64,000 bases of DNA from Croceibacterium salegens (GTDB lineage: Bacteria; Pseudomonadota; Alphaproteobacteria; Sphingomonadales; Sphingomonadaceae). Position numbers and translations under genes: made by a program. The notes beneath the pieces are model-generated. The model was not told the origin of the DNA. It saw only the letters and a list, made by a program, of their open reading frames with translations, and did no database searches. The DNA is taken from NCBI RefSeq assembly GCF_009827435.1, contig NZ_WTYM01000033.1, positions 1 to 64,000 of the forward strand, given 5' to 3'. Shown here piece by piece: positions 8,631 to 16,705 of this stretch (position 1 is the stretch's first letter; the number at the start of each line of letters is the position of its first letter).

Positions 8631-9725
8631 TCAGATTTCCCCCTCGTAGGACTTGGGCGACTGCAATGGCCTGATCCACGTCACCGATTCAACCGTCCAG
8701 CGCGGATCGGCTTTCTGAAGCAGCGGGATGATCCCCTTGAGATGGTTGGCGCCATAGGTGATGTAGATCTTGTCATGCGGGTCGCTAACGATCCGCTCCA
8801 CCAGCTTGCGATTGCGGAAATCGAGAATGATCTTTTCGATCTGGCGCGGATCGCTTCCGCCTTTGGCGATGTTGCTCATCATGTAGCGGCAGACGTAACC
8901 GCTGAGTTTCTTCTGGTCGGGCGTCAGCGTTTCGGCGACGTTGACAGCTCCCACTTCGGTGCTGCCGGCCTCGGCCTCCGCGGCGCGTTCCTTCGCGTAT
9001 CCGGCGGCAAAGGTCGGATCGGTCTTCATCAGCCGCTCGAATTCATTCTGCATATCGAGCGTATCGACATCAGCCGCCACATGTCGGTCGGGATGCTCCT
9101 TCATGTCCTTCTGCAGCATGCCGAAGTAATCTAGCTGGAACTGCAGGCCGCAGGTCTCGCCCAACATCTTGTAGTTGGCCGAAAGGTCGCCCCCGCCCGC
9201 AAGGTTGTCGGAGAACCACTTGTCGCCGGCCGGGTTTGGCTGGACACCCTCGTAGTAGAGCACATAGCCGTCCGATAGCGCCTGCTCGGCATCGTAGACC
9301 ACCTGCTTGTAGAACGGCTCGGACCCGATGTGCATCATGCCCTGGTAGACGACCGTCTTCTCGCCGTTCGTCAGCACAGCGCGCGGCAGCAGCGCGGGAT
9401 CGGTCTCGGCCTTGACGGCCATAAAGTAGATCGGCGCCGCGCAAAGGATGCACAGCACGCAGAACGTGGCGAGCGCGAACTTGAGCCAATCGTGCAGGAA
9501 GCCGTGCACCGGCCCGGCAAAACGCCGGTAGAGCCAGGCGAAAGCGGCGCCGAGGAGAACCGCCAGCACTATCGCCAGCACAACCAGCACGGCGGTTGCG
9601 TCGAACATCACTGGCAAGGCCAGCAGGCAGCCGATGATCAACAGGGCCCAGAGGATTGCGGCAATCCGTATCTTCCACAGCGTTGCCTCAGGCAAAGCTG
9701 CCACCTGCGCTCCCGATCCGGCCAT
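8631..9725 (-). CDS. Membrane protein with TraB/GumN (TIKI-like) domain
   Basis: The protein (364 residues) has three strongly hydrophobic segments in its first 110 residues and a soluble C-terminal part. That part shows the two His-containing motifs of the TraB/PrgY/GumN (TIKI) superfamily: YQGMMHIGSEPF (about residue 130) and YITYGANHLKGIIPLLQ (about residue 330). A conserved acidic segment, VLYYEGVQ, lies between them. Members are proposed metal-dependent proteases; activity here is inferred only. The ATG at 9725 has GGGGAG 7 bases upstream. It is the first gene of a probable operon with the META lipoprotein and the MscS channel. The superfamily call rests on motif recall and is less sure than its neighbours. 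Confidence 0.6.
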   Translation of the reverse strand: MAGSGAQVAALPEATLWKIRIAAILWALLIIGCLLALPVMFDATAVLVVLAIVLAVLLGAAFAWLYRRFAGPVHGFLHDWLKFALATFCVLCILCAAPIYFMAVKAETDPALLPRAVLTNGEKTVVYQGMMHIGSEPFYKQVVYDAEQALSDGYVLYYEGVQPNPAGDKWFSDNLAGGGDLSANYKMLGETCGLQFQLDYFGMLQKDMKEHPDRHVAADVDTLDMQNEFERLMKTDPTFAAGYAKERAAEAEAGSTEVGAVNVAETLTPDQKKLSGYVCRYMMSNIAKGGSDPRQIEKIILDFRNRKLVERIVSDPHDKIYITYGANHLKGIIPLLQKADPRWTVESVTWIRPLQSPKSYEGEI

Positions 9726-9812
9726 AGAGACACTCCCCAAGAGTTGTGGCAGTGTGCACCGCGCCCGGGCACCTGGCAATATTCCAAAAGGTTGCCTCTG
9801 CCGGAAGCTGCC

Positions 9813-10727
9813 CTACTCCCAGAACGCCACGCTGCGGCACTCGATGCTTTCGCGGATGTTCGCAGCGGCAAAGCTCGGGTCGATGAAGGCGGTGTGCGGG
9901 CAGCGCCAGGTCTTGGAGTGGTCGCTGTCGTGGAACTTGAACAGCAGCGCGTCGTCGGCCTGCATGTTCGAGAAGTACCACCAGCGCATCGCCGGATTGT
10001 GGCTGAAGATCGAGGCGGCGAGCATCTTGTCCTCGCCCTCGACCGGTTTCTGCGCGTCTTCCTCGCTCGGGAACTCGTCGACAATGAACAGGGTGTTCGA
10101 TTTCTCTTCGCCGCCGAAGCTGGTGCGCCCGTCGCAGACCGCCAGTGGCACGTCCTGAGGCGGGGGTGAGAAGGTGCGCCAGAACGAACTGACGAGGAAC
10201 CGCTTGTAGCCTGAGCCATCGGGGAAGTGCTTCTTGTATGTCGCATCCGCCATCATCCGCGCGGTTGCGGTGTTGGTGTCGACGTGGGCCTCGCCCGCCG
10301 GAGGCTGCAGGCCGCCGGAGTGCGTGTAGCCTTCGACCTTCTTGCTGGCGTGCTCGGTCAGGTCGGCCGAGGTGCGGAGCATCCAGCCCCGCGCGACGAC
10401 CTTGTCGGCGCCGGTCAAGCGCTTGACCGCCGCCTCGACCTCGCTTTCGTAGAGCCGCTCGACCATCTCCTTGTCGTGGAAGTCGGTGACCGCCGTCGGG
10501 CACCTGGCGATGCGGAACCCATGGACGTCGAGTTCGAAGTGGTCGCGCATCGGCATCCCGTCGCGCACCGTGACCTCGTGGTCGGAATAGGTCCCGGTGT
10601 TCATCTCCTTGCCCGCGCTGACGTAGCGGCGAGTAAGGAAATCACCCGGATCGACGAAGCGGATCATGGTGCGCACCTGGCGCGCAGAGTCCTCGATGTC
10701 GTCGTACGGGATCGCGGCGGTGGCCAT
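9813..10727 (-). CDS. CmcJ/NvfI family oxidoreductase
   Basis: This 304-residue soluble protein matches the CmcJ/NvfI pattern. It carries DFHDKEMVERLYESEVEAAV near residues 102-121, then HVDTNTATARMM with a candidate His-x-Asp metal pair, and ends with FIDPSFAAANIRESIECRSVAFW. The family is named after a cephamycin 7-alpha-hydroxylase component and the fungal dioxygenase NvfI, and members act in secondary metabolism or modify aromatic compounds. The substrate here is unknown. It lies downstream of an outer-membrane porin gene on the same strand, with 107 bases between. An inverted repeat sits in that gap. ATG at 10727 with GGAGAG upstream. Confidence 0.75.
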   Translation of the reverse strand: MATAAIPYDDIEDSARQVRTMIRFVDPGDFLTRRYVSAGKEMNTGTYSDHEVTVRDGMPMRDHFELDVHGFRIARCPTAVTDFHDKEMVERLYESEVEAAVKRLTGADKVVARGWMLRTSADLTEHASKKVEGYTHSGGLQPPAGEAHVDTNTATARMMADATYKKHFPDGSGYKRFLVSSFWRTFSPPPQDVPLAVCDGRTSFGGEEKSNTLFIVDEFPSEEDAQKPVEGEDKMLAASIFSHNPAMRWWYFSNMQADDALLFKFHDSDHSKTWRCPHTAFIDPSFAAANIRESIECRSVAFWE

Positions 10728-10755
10728 GGCGGGTCTCTCCGTATCGAACTATTCT

Positions 10756-10770
10756 ATCGTTCGTTACGAT
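10756..10770. promoter_or_regulatory. Inverted repeat upstream of the CmcJ-like gene
   Basis: Two 5-base arms (10756-10760 and 10766-10770) form an inverted repeat with a 5-base spacer, in an AT-richer patch 29 to 43 bases upstream of the start codon at 10727. The position fits an operator at a promoter for the CmcJ-like gene. No regulator gene is adjacent and the repeat is short. Confidence 0.3.
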
Positions 10771-10834
10771 TGTGCATTGGGCAAGCGCGTTGCGCAAGCG
10801 TGCAGGCGCCCCGCTACGCCGGCAGGTCAGCCGG

Positions 10835-12133
10835 TCACAACACCCACTGGATACGCGTGAGGATCGTGTCACTTTCGCCGGTGAGGCCGTCCCGGTCGAG
10901 CCAGGTGTGGCCCCAGGTCACACCGAACTTCCAGCGGGTCGTCGCCCACCAGTTGAGGCCCAGCATGGTCTTCTTGAAGCTGCCGCCGTTGATGCCGTTG
11001 TCGTCGAGGTCGACCTGAGAATAGCGGGCGACGAGTTCGGGAGCGCCCCAGCGCCCTTTCGGGATCACCCGCCGGGCATAGCCGACGTTGCGATCGTAAG
11101 GACGCGTTTCGCCGGTCAGGACCCAACTGCCGGTGATGTACCAGCCCGTAAACTTGGGATCGCCGTAGAACGGCGAATGTACCTTGGCGAGGATGTATTC
11201 GCCGAGGAACGAGACCGGGCCAACGTTGAACAGTGCCTCGCCGCCGAAATGGTTGGCGTTGTCGGCGGCGAAAGTATCGGTATCCACCGCATTGTCACCG
11301 GCATTTGTTTCGGCGCGACCCTTGTATCGGATGGTCCCGTCGGCCGCGACGTGCCGGTAGGACAGGCCAATGTGGAAGAACTGGTTCTGGTCAGGCACAT
11401 CCCATAGCAGGCCGGTGGCGCGGACCGTGTAGTCCCACCCGCGGTCGGTGGTGCTGTTGAAGTCCCACTTGTCCCTGAAGGCGCCGACAGCAATCGTCGC
11501 GCGTTTGTCCTCGCCAAGGACCTGGATGATCTTGAAACCGAAATTGCGCGAGACGAAGAACGGATTCAGCACGCGTTCGTTCTGCGGCAGGTTGGCGGAA
11601 TCGCCGACCATTTCGTAGGAAAAGGTCTCCTTGGTCTTGCCCACCGTCAACTTGGCGTTGGCGCCCAGCGGGAAGGTCAGCGCGGCGTCGGTCAGTTGCC
11701 AGTCCTGCGCCGGATCGGAGGCGAAACCCTTGTACTCGCCGCTCACCTGGAAGCTCACACGATATTCCCCGCCAATCGAGCCCGAAACAGTCAAGCGGGC
11801 CGAGCGGACCTGGAATTCGTCGTCCTGCACACCGATCTGCGCGATGTTGTTCGCGTCCTGGTGGAAATCGGTCCAGTCGCCGATCCCGACCAGCCCGAAC
11901 TTGATCTTGATGAACGGCAGCGGCTTGTCCGGATCCGGGGCCTTGTGCGGGGGAAAGTCGGGAATGATGTAGTGCGGCGTCTCGTTGACGGTCGCAACGT
12001 CCTTCCCGGTGTGATCGCCTATCGGTTCTTCCAGCGATTCCGTATTCTGCGCCCTGGCGGGAAGCGCGAACGCACAGGCCGTGGCCAGCGCGATGGGAAA
12101 GAAGACAGGCTTACGGCAAGCGCGGCTCAGCAT
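10835..12133 (-). CDS. OprO/OprP-type porin
   Basis: The predicted protein (432 residues) has a signal peptide with a core FFPIALATACAFALPARA and a cleavage site near residue 26. Its mature part is rich in alternating aromatic and polar strands, such as RLTVSGSIGGEYRVSFQVSG and LMLGLNWWATTRWKFGVTWG. It ends in a short amphipathic strand typical of outer-membrane beta barrels. This pattern fits the phosphate-selective porin O/P family, which forms trimeric outer-membrane channels. The solute cannot be assigned. The ATG at 12133 was preferred to the frame start at 12187 because it begins the signal peptide. It is upstream of, and probably transcribed with, the CmcJ-like gene. Confidence 0.8.
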   Translation of the reverse strand: MLSRACRKPVFFPIALATACAFALPARAQNTESLEEPIGDHTGKDVATVNETPHYIIPDFPPHKAPDPDKPLPFIKIKFGLVGIGDWTDFHQDANNIAQIGVQDDEFQVRSARLTVSGSIGGEYRVSFQVSGEYKGFASDPAQDWQLTDAALTFPLGANAKLTVGKTKETFSYEMVGDSANLPQNERVLNPFFVSRNFGFKIIQVLGEDKRATIAVGAFRDKWDFNSTTDRGWDYTVRATGLLWDVPDQNQFFHIGLSYRHVAADGTIRYKGRAETNAGDNAVDTDTFAADNANHFGGEALFNVGPVSFLGEYILAKVHSPFYGDPKFTGWYITGSWVLTGETRPYDRNVGYARRVIPKGRWGAPELVARYSQVDLDDNGINGGSFKKTMLGLNWWATTRWKFGVTWGHTWLDRDGLTGESDTILTRIQWVL

Positions 12134-12236
12134 GGTCGATGCCCCGACGTGATTTGCGTCTGGATCGTCCCAATCGCTCCGCCACAATATCGGGTGAATT
12201 ACCGATCCGACCTCAATCCGGCCTTGCCTTATCGCG

Positions 12237-12267
12237 GGCCGGCGCGAACGGAACGCCCGCGCCGGCC
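12237..12267 (-). terminator. GC-rich hairpin downstream of the UrcA gene
   Basis: Perfect 10-bp arms at 12237-12246 and 12258-12267 flank an 11-base loop, 8 bases past the stop codon of the UrcA gene. There is no T run on the minus strand, so it may be a weak or Rho-assisted terminator or only mRNA end protection. Confidence 0.4.
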
Positions 12268-12274
12268 GCGCCGG

Positions 12275-12586
12275 TCAGGACCTTTTCTCGATGTTGCGCG
12301 CGGCGAGCATGAGGCCCTTCGCCTCAAGCTGGGCGGCAGCGTCGGCCAACAAGCCGGTCCGGCATCGGTCGGCCGATTGCAGGTCGCGAACTTCGCTCAG
12401 CCGGCCGCAGGCCCTGCTGACGTCGAGATCGATACGCTTGGCCAACTGCCTTGCGCCTTCGGGCGTGGCGACATCGCGTGTGTCAAACTCGATCGGCACG
12501 CGCAGGTCCTGTGCCTGGGCGGGAATGGCCGCAGGCGCGCAGGCGAGAGCGGCGACGGTGGCGGAAGTGAAGACAAACTTGGTCAT
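12275..12586 (-). CDS. UrcA family protein
   Basis: A 103-residue secreted protein with a signal peptide (residues 1-25, ending Ala-Gln-Ala) followed by the UrcA pattern. That pattern is a short strand (VPIEFDTRDVATPEGARQLAKRI, about residues 30-52) and two cysteines (VSRACG and ADRCR) placed to form a disulphide. UrcA proteins are common in sphingomonads and caulobacters, with no firm function. The product should be periplasmic. A hairpin follows the stop codon, and the gene is divergent from the methyltransferase gene with a 235-base gap in which I see no other gene. Confidence 0.8.
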   Translation of the reverse strand: MTKFVFTSATVAALACAPAAIPAQAQDLRVPIEFDTRDVATPEGARQLAKRIDLDVSRACGRLSEVRDLQSADRCRTGLLADAAAQLEAKGLMLAARNIEKRS

Positions 12587-12821
12587 GGGGAAAATCCTGA
12601 ATTTCGTTTAATCCCTGCTGCATGACCAAAGATAGGCTCCGGACCGCGGCCGACTACGAGCAAATTGGCGTAAATTGGCGCAGAATGTAGCGTTGCACCG
12701 GGATCCCGCGACATCGATGAACGCCGGATGACTCTCAGTACCTCTCGCAGGCATTTCCCGATTGCGCCGGCGGGTTCGCCCGGCCATGATTTGGATAAAG
12801 TCAAATAGGGGGAGATTCGGG

Positions 12822-13847
12822 ATGAGCGCACTGCCGCCGACCGTCGACGATCGCGAAATCTGGGATGCCTGGCTCAGCATGTTCAAGCTGCCGATCCTCA
12901 ACACCGCGATCGCGGTGGAGTTGTTCCCGGCCATCTCCGACAAGGGACTGACGACCGAAGACCTGGCGGCACAGCTCAAACTCGACGCGCGGGCGCTGGC
13001 CATGTTCCTCGCTGCGCTATGCGACATGGGCTACGTCGAGAAGAGACTGGGCAAATGGCAGGCGACGAGCCTGGCGCGCACCTGGTTCCACCCCGACGGC
13101 AAGGGCAACTGGAGCCACTTCTTCGACGCGATGGATCGCAACGAGCACCTGCGCAGCCGACTGCTCGAATCGATCCGCACCGGCAAGCGCCCGGCCAGCG
13201 GGACCGACGAACGCCCGGTCGGGTGGGAACAGGGCACGATGCCGCAGGAAGTGGCCGAAAACATCGCCCGCTTCATGCAGGCACACAGCCAGGCCCCCGC
13301 TCTCGGCGCCGCGCGCATGCCGGTCTGGGGCGAGGTCACGCACCTGATGGACGTCGGCTGCGGCAGCGGGGTCTACGGCATCGAGATCGCCAAGGCCTGG
13401 CCGGACATCGCCGTGACACTGATGGACCTCAAGGAGGTCGCCTTCGAGGCGGGCAAGTACGTCGCCGCGGCCGGTATCGGCGACCGGGTCGGAACGGCGA
13501 GCGTCAACATGTTCACCGAGGAATGGCCCGACGGACCGGACGCGCACTTCTTCTCCAACGTGTTCCACGACTGGAGCGACGAGACCTGCGCCGATCTTGC
13601 CGCCCGCAGCTTTGCAGCGCTGCCATCGGGCGGTCGGATCTTCCTCAACGAAATCCTGATGAACGACGACTACACCGGCCCGTTCCATGCCGCCGCGTTC
13701 AGCCTGCTTATGCTCACCGGCACGCTCGGCAAGCAGTTCAGCCTCGCCGAGTTCAAGGTCATTCTCGAAGGTGCGGGCTTTACCGATGTTTCCGCGCAGC
13801 GCACCGGCGGCGGCTATTACTCACTTGTCAGCGCGCGTAAGCCCTAG
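12822..13847 (+). CDS. SAM-dependent O-methyltransferase, COMT/ASMT-like (dimerisation + methyltransferase_2)
   Basis: The 341-residue protein has an N-terminal winged-helix dimerisation region (about residues 10-90) and a C-terminal Rossmann-type methyltransferase domain. The latter carries LMDVGCGSGVYGIEIAKAWP (motif I, about 176-195) and VFHDWSDE, whose His is in the position of the catalytic base in caffeic acid and hydroxyindole O-methyltransferases. It should methylate a small, probably aromatic, hydroxyl compound in the cytosol. The start ATG at 12822 follows AGGGGGAGA. It is isolated: UrcA is divergent and the next gene has its own leader. Confidence 0.82.
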   Translation: MSALPPTVDDREIWDAWLSMFKLPILNTAIAVELFPAISDKGLTTEDLAAQLKLDARALAMFLAALCDMGYVEKRLGKWQATSLARTWFHPDGKGNWSHFFDAMDRNEHLRSRLLESIRTGKRPASGTDERPVGWEQGTMPQEVAENIARFMQAHSQAPALGAARMPVWGEVTHLMDVGCGSGVYGIEIAKAWPDIAVTLMDLKEVAFEAGKYVAAAGIGDRVGTASVNMFTEEWPDGPDAHFFSNVFHDWSDETCADLAARSFAALPSGGRIFLNEILMNDDYTGPFHAAAFSLLMLTGTLGKQFSLAEFKVILEGAGFTDVSAQRTGGGYYSLVSARKP

Positions 13848-13980
13848 AGGCATGATTGGGCCAACCGGCGCAAAGACTTACGCTCTGTCGCAAATAGATG
13901 TATGCCCATAGGACTGGCGCGACACCGTGGCGTCAACTTGAGCCATGGAGGGGGCTGCGTCCAGCTTGGGGAGTGTTCGT

Positions 13981-14730
13981 ATGCATAGCTTGCGTGGAAT
14001 GATTTCGTGTGCCTGCGCCGCCGCACTTGTCGTGACGCCCATCTCGGCAACAATCGCCTCAACACCGTCGGGGCTGCGCGATGTCGTCGGCATGCGCGGC
14101 AGCAGCGGTGAATCGGAGCTGCAATCCCGGGGTTGGCAGGCAACCGACAAGTGGTCGGAAGCCTCGAACGGCAAGTACGTTTACTGGTGGAACAGCTCGA
14201 AGAAGAAGTGCGTGCGTGTTTACACCACCGATGGGCGCTACGCAGCGATTGACGAAGTCGGCAGCAAGGATTGCGGCAAGAACGATGACGGCACGGCCAT
14301 AGCCGTCGCTGTCGGCGCGGCAGCGCTCATCGGCGCCATCGCCCTCGCCACCAGCGGCGACAAGGACAAGGATCGCTACGACAACAATCGTGGCCACCTC
14401 TACAACCAGGGCTACGGTGACGGTTACGCCGGCCGCCGCTACAACGGCAGCGGCAACGAGTACTCCGAGGGCTACGGCGCCGGCATGCGCGCGCGCAACG
14501 GCAACGGTTCCTACGGCTATGGCGGCTGGCGTGACCTCGTCGGCCGGTCGAACGACTATGCCGATTCCGAATTGCGCAACCGCGGCTTCCTCTACCAGGG
14601 CAAGGACGAGCTCAGTTCGGGCCACGAGCGGATGTACTGGCAGCCGCGCAGCGAGACCTGCCTGCGCGTCCGCACCGAAAGCGGAAACGTCCAGAACATC
14701 GACGTCGTCCGCAAGCGCAACTGCCGCTGA
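13981..14730 (+). CDS. Secreted protein with a duplicated cysteine domain, unknown function
   Basis: I do not recognise this family. The 249-residue product starts with a signal peptide (residues 1-26). Two related domains occupy residues 32-98 and 183-248. Both show R-D-x-V-G, then E-L-x-x-R-G, an aromatic Y-W pair, C-x-R-V-x-T-x-x-G, I-D-x-V and a final Cys, so each may close one disulphide. Between them lie a hydrophobic Ala/Gly-rich stretch (about 102-125) that could be a membrane segment or glycine zipper, and a Gly/Tyr/Asn-rich linker (about 132-180). The ATG at 13981 has GGGGAG 7 bases upstream. The architecture suggests an envelope protein with two exposed binding modules. Confidence 0.85.
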   Translation: MHSLRGMISCACAAALVVTPISATIASTPSGLRDVVGMRGSSGESELQSRGWQATDKWSEASNGKYVYWWNSSKKKCVRVYTTDGRYAAIDEVGSKDCGKNDDGTAIAVAVGAAALIGAIALATSGDKDKDRYDNNRGHLYNQGYGDGYAGRRYNGSGNEYSEGYGAGMRARNGNGSYGYGGWRDLVGRSNDYADSELRNRGFLYQGKDELSSGHERMYWQPRSETCLRVRTESGNVQNIDVVRKRNCR

Positions 14731-14804
14731 GGAACCGACGGTAGGGCGGCGCGGGCGGACAACGCCGCGCCGCCCAATGCAAGGCCCTCACCGCTGGCCT
14801 TCGG

Positions 14805-16622
14805 TTATTCTTCCCCCATCCGCAACGCCGCAATAAACGCCTCCTGCGGGATGGAGACGTTCCCATATTCCCGCATCCGCGCCTTCCCCTTCTTCTGCTT
14901 TTCCAACAGCTTCTTCTTGCGCGTGATATCTCCGCCGTAGCACTTGGCGGTCACGTCCTTCCTCAGGGCGGCGATGGTTTCGCGGGCGATGACCTTGCCG
15001 CCGATGGCGGCCTGGATCGGGATCTTGAAGAGGTGGCGCGGGATGAGGTCTTTCAGGCGCTCGCACATGCCGCGGCCGCGTTCCTCGGCGACGGAGCGGT
15101 GGACGATCAGGCTGAGCGCGTCGACCGGCTCGTTGTTGACGAGGATGTTCATCTTGACGAGGTCGCCCTCGCGCAGGCCGATCTGTTCGTAGTCGAAGCT
15201 GGCGTAGCCGCGGCTGATCGATTTCAGGCGGTCGTAGAAGTCGAACACCACCTCGTTCAGCGGCAGCTCGTAGGTCACCTGCGCGCGGCCGCCGACGTAG
15301 GTCAGGTCGCGCTGGATGCCGCGGCGGTCCTGGCACAGCTTGAGGATCGCGCCGAGGTATTCGTCGGGGGTGTAGATCGTCGCCTTGATCCACGGTTCCT
15401 CGATCGTCTCGATGCGGCTCGGGTCGGGGTAGTCGGCCGGGTTGTGGAGCAGCATCTCGCCGGCGTCCTCGGTGCGGCTGGCGCGCAGCTGGATGCGGTA
15501 GACGACGCTCGGCGCGGTGGTGATGAGGTCGAGGTCGTATTCGCGGCTCAGGCGTTCCTGGATGATCTCGAGGTGCAAGAGGCCGAGGAAGCCGCAGCGG
15601 AAGCCGAAGCCGAGCGCGGCGCTGGTCTCCATCTCGTAGGAGAAGGAGGCGTCGTTGAGGCGCAGCTTGGCGATGGATTCGCGCAGTTTCTCGAAGTCGG
15701 CGGCGTCGACCGGGAAGAGGCCGCAGAACACCACCGGCTGGACTTCCTTGTAGCCCGGCAGCGCCTGGGTGGCGCCGTGCTTGACCGTGGTGATGGTGTC
15801 GCCGACGCGGGCCTGTTCGACTTCCTTGATCTGCGCGGTGATGAAGCCGATCTCGCCGGCGGCGATTTCGGCGAGGTCGGCGCGCTTGGGGGTGAAGCAG
15901 CCGACGCGGTCGATCAGGTGCTCGGTGCCGCCCTGCATGAACTTGACGTTGAGGCCCTTTTTGATGACCCCGTCGAGGACCCGGACGAGGATGACCACGC
16001 CGAGGTAGGGGTCGTACCAGGAATCGACCAGCAGGGCGCGCAGGGGGGCCTCGCGGTCGCCGCTGGGGGGCGGGATTTTCGCGACCACCGCCTCGAGCAC
16101 GTCCTCGATGCCGATGCCCGACTTGGCGGAGGTGAGCACCGCCTCGCTGGCGTCGATGCCGATGATGTCCTCGATCTCGGCGCGGACCTTGTCGGGTTCG
16201 GCGGCGGGGAGGTCGATCTTGTTGATGACGGGGACGATCTCGTGGTCGTGCTCGATGGACTGGTAGACGTTGGCGAGCGTCTGCGCTTCCACGCCCTGCG
16301 CCGCGTCGACCACCAGCAATGCGCCCTCGCAGGCGGCGAGGCTGCGCGAGACTTCGTAGGCGAAGTCGACGTGGCCGGGGGTGTCCATGAGGTTGAGCTC
16401 GTAGGTCTTCCCGTCGTGCGCGGTGTAGTTGAGGCGGACCGTCTGGGCCTTGATGGTGATGCCGCGTTCGCGCTCAATGTCCATGTTATCAAGGACTTGC
16501 TCGCTCATCTCGCGGTCGGTCAGCCCGCCGGTGAACTGGATCAGCCGGTCGGCGAGCGTCGACTTGCCATGGTCGATATGGGCAATGATAGAGAAGTTAC
16601 GGATCAACGATAGGTCGGTCAT
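14805..16622 (-). CDS. lepA: Elongation factor 4 (LepA)
   Basis: The 605-residue protein is full length for LepA, a translational GTPase that promotes back-translocation of stalled ribosomes. It begins [22 protein letters not shown] (P-loop), has ERERGITIK (switch I), DTPGHVDF (switch II) and NKIDLP. It also carries the LepA-specific C-terminal end with [21 protein letters not shown] (about residues 565-585). The family is cytosolic and partly membrane associated. ATG at 16622. The gene stands alone between two c-di-GMP-type genes and the duplicated-domain protein. Confidence 0.98.
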   Translation of the reverse strand: MTDLSLIRNFSIIAHIDHGKSTLADRLIQFTGGLTDREMSEQVLDNMDIERERGITIKAQTVRLNYTAHDGKTYELNLMDTPGHVDFAYEVSRSLAACEGALLVVDAAQGVEAQTLANVYQSIEHDHEIVPVINKIDLPAAEPDKVRAEIEDIIGIDASEAVLTSAKSGIGIEDVLEAVVAKIPPPSGDREAPLRALLVDSWYDPYLGVVILVRVLDGVIKKGLNVKFMQGGTEHLIDRVGCFTPKRADLAEIAAGEIGFITAQIKEVEQARVGDTITTVKHGATQALPGYKEVQPVVFCGLFPVDAADFEKLRESIAKLRLNDASFSYEMETSAALGFGFRCGFLGLLHLEIIQERLSREYDLDLITTAPSVVYRIQLRASRTEDAGEMLLHNPADYPDPSRIETIEEPWIKATIYTPDEYLGAILKLCQDRRGIQRDLTYVGGRAQVTYELPLNEVVFDFYDRLKSISRGYASFDYEQIGLREGDLVKMNILVNNEPVDALSLIVHRSVAEERGRGMCERLKDLIPRHLFKIPIQAAIGGKVIARETIAALRKDVTAKCYGGDITRKKKLLEKQKKGKARMREYGNVSIPQEAFIAALRMGEE

Positions 16623-16705
16623 GGCGCGCCATTAGCCGCCTCGCCCCGCTCTGTCAGCAGATTGTGCTCAAGTAGCGCACAGCGCGGAAGCACACACAGG
16701 AAGGA

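Noticed and set aside
15033-16613. 526-codon open frame on the plus strand opposite lepA
   Set aside because: It is the mirror of lepA in a GC-rich genome. The peptide is a run of Val, Asp, Glu, Gly and Ala without any fold pattern, and lepA is certain.
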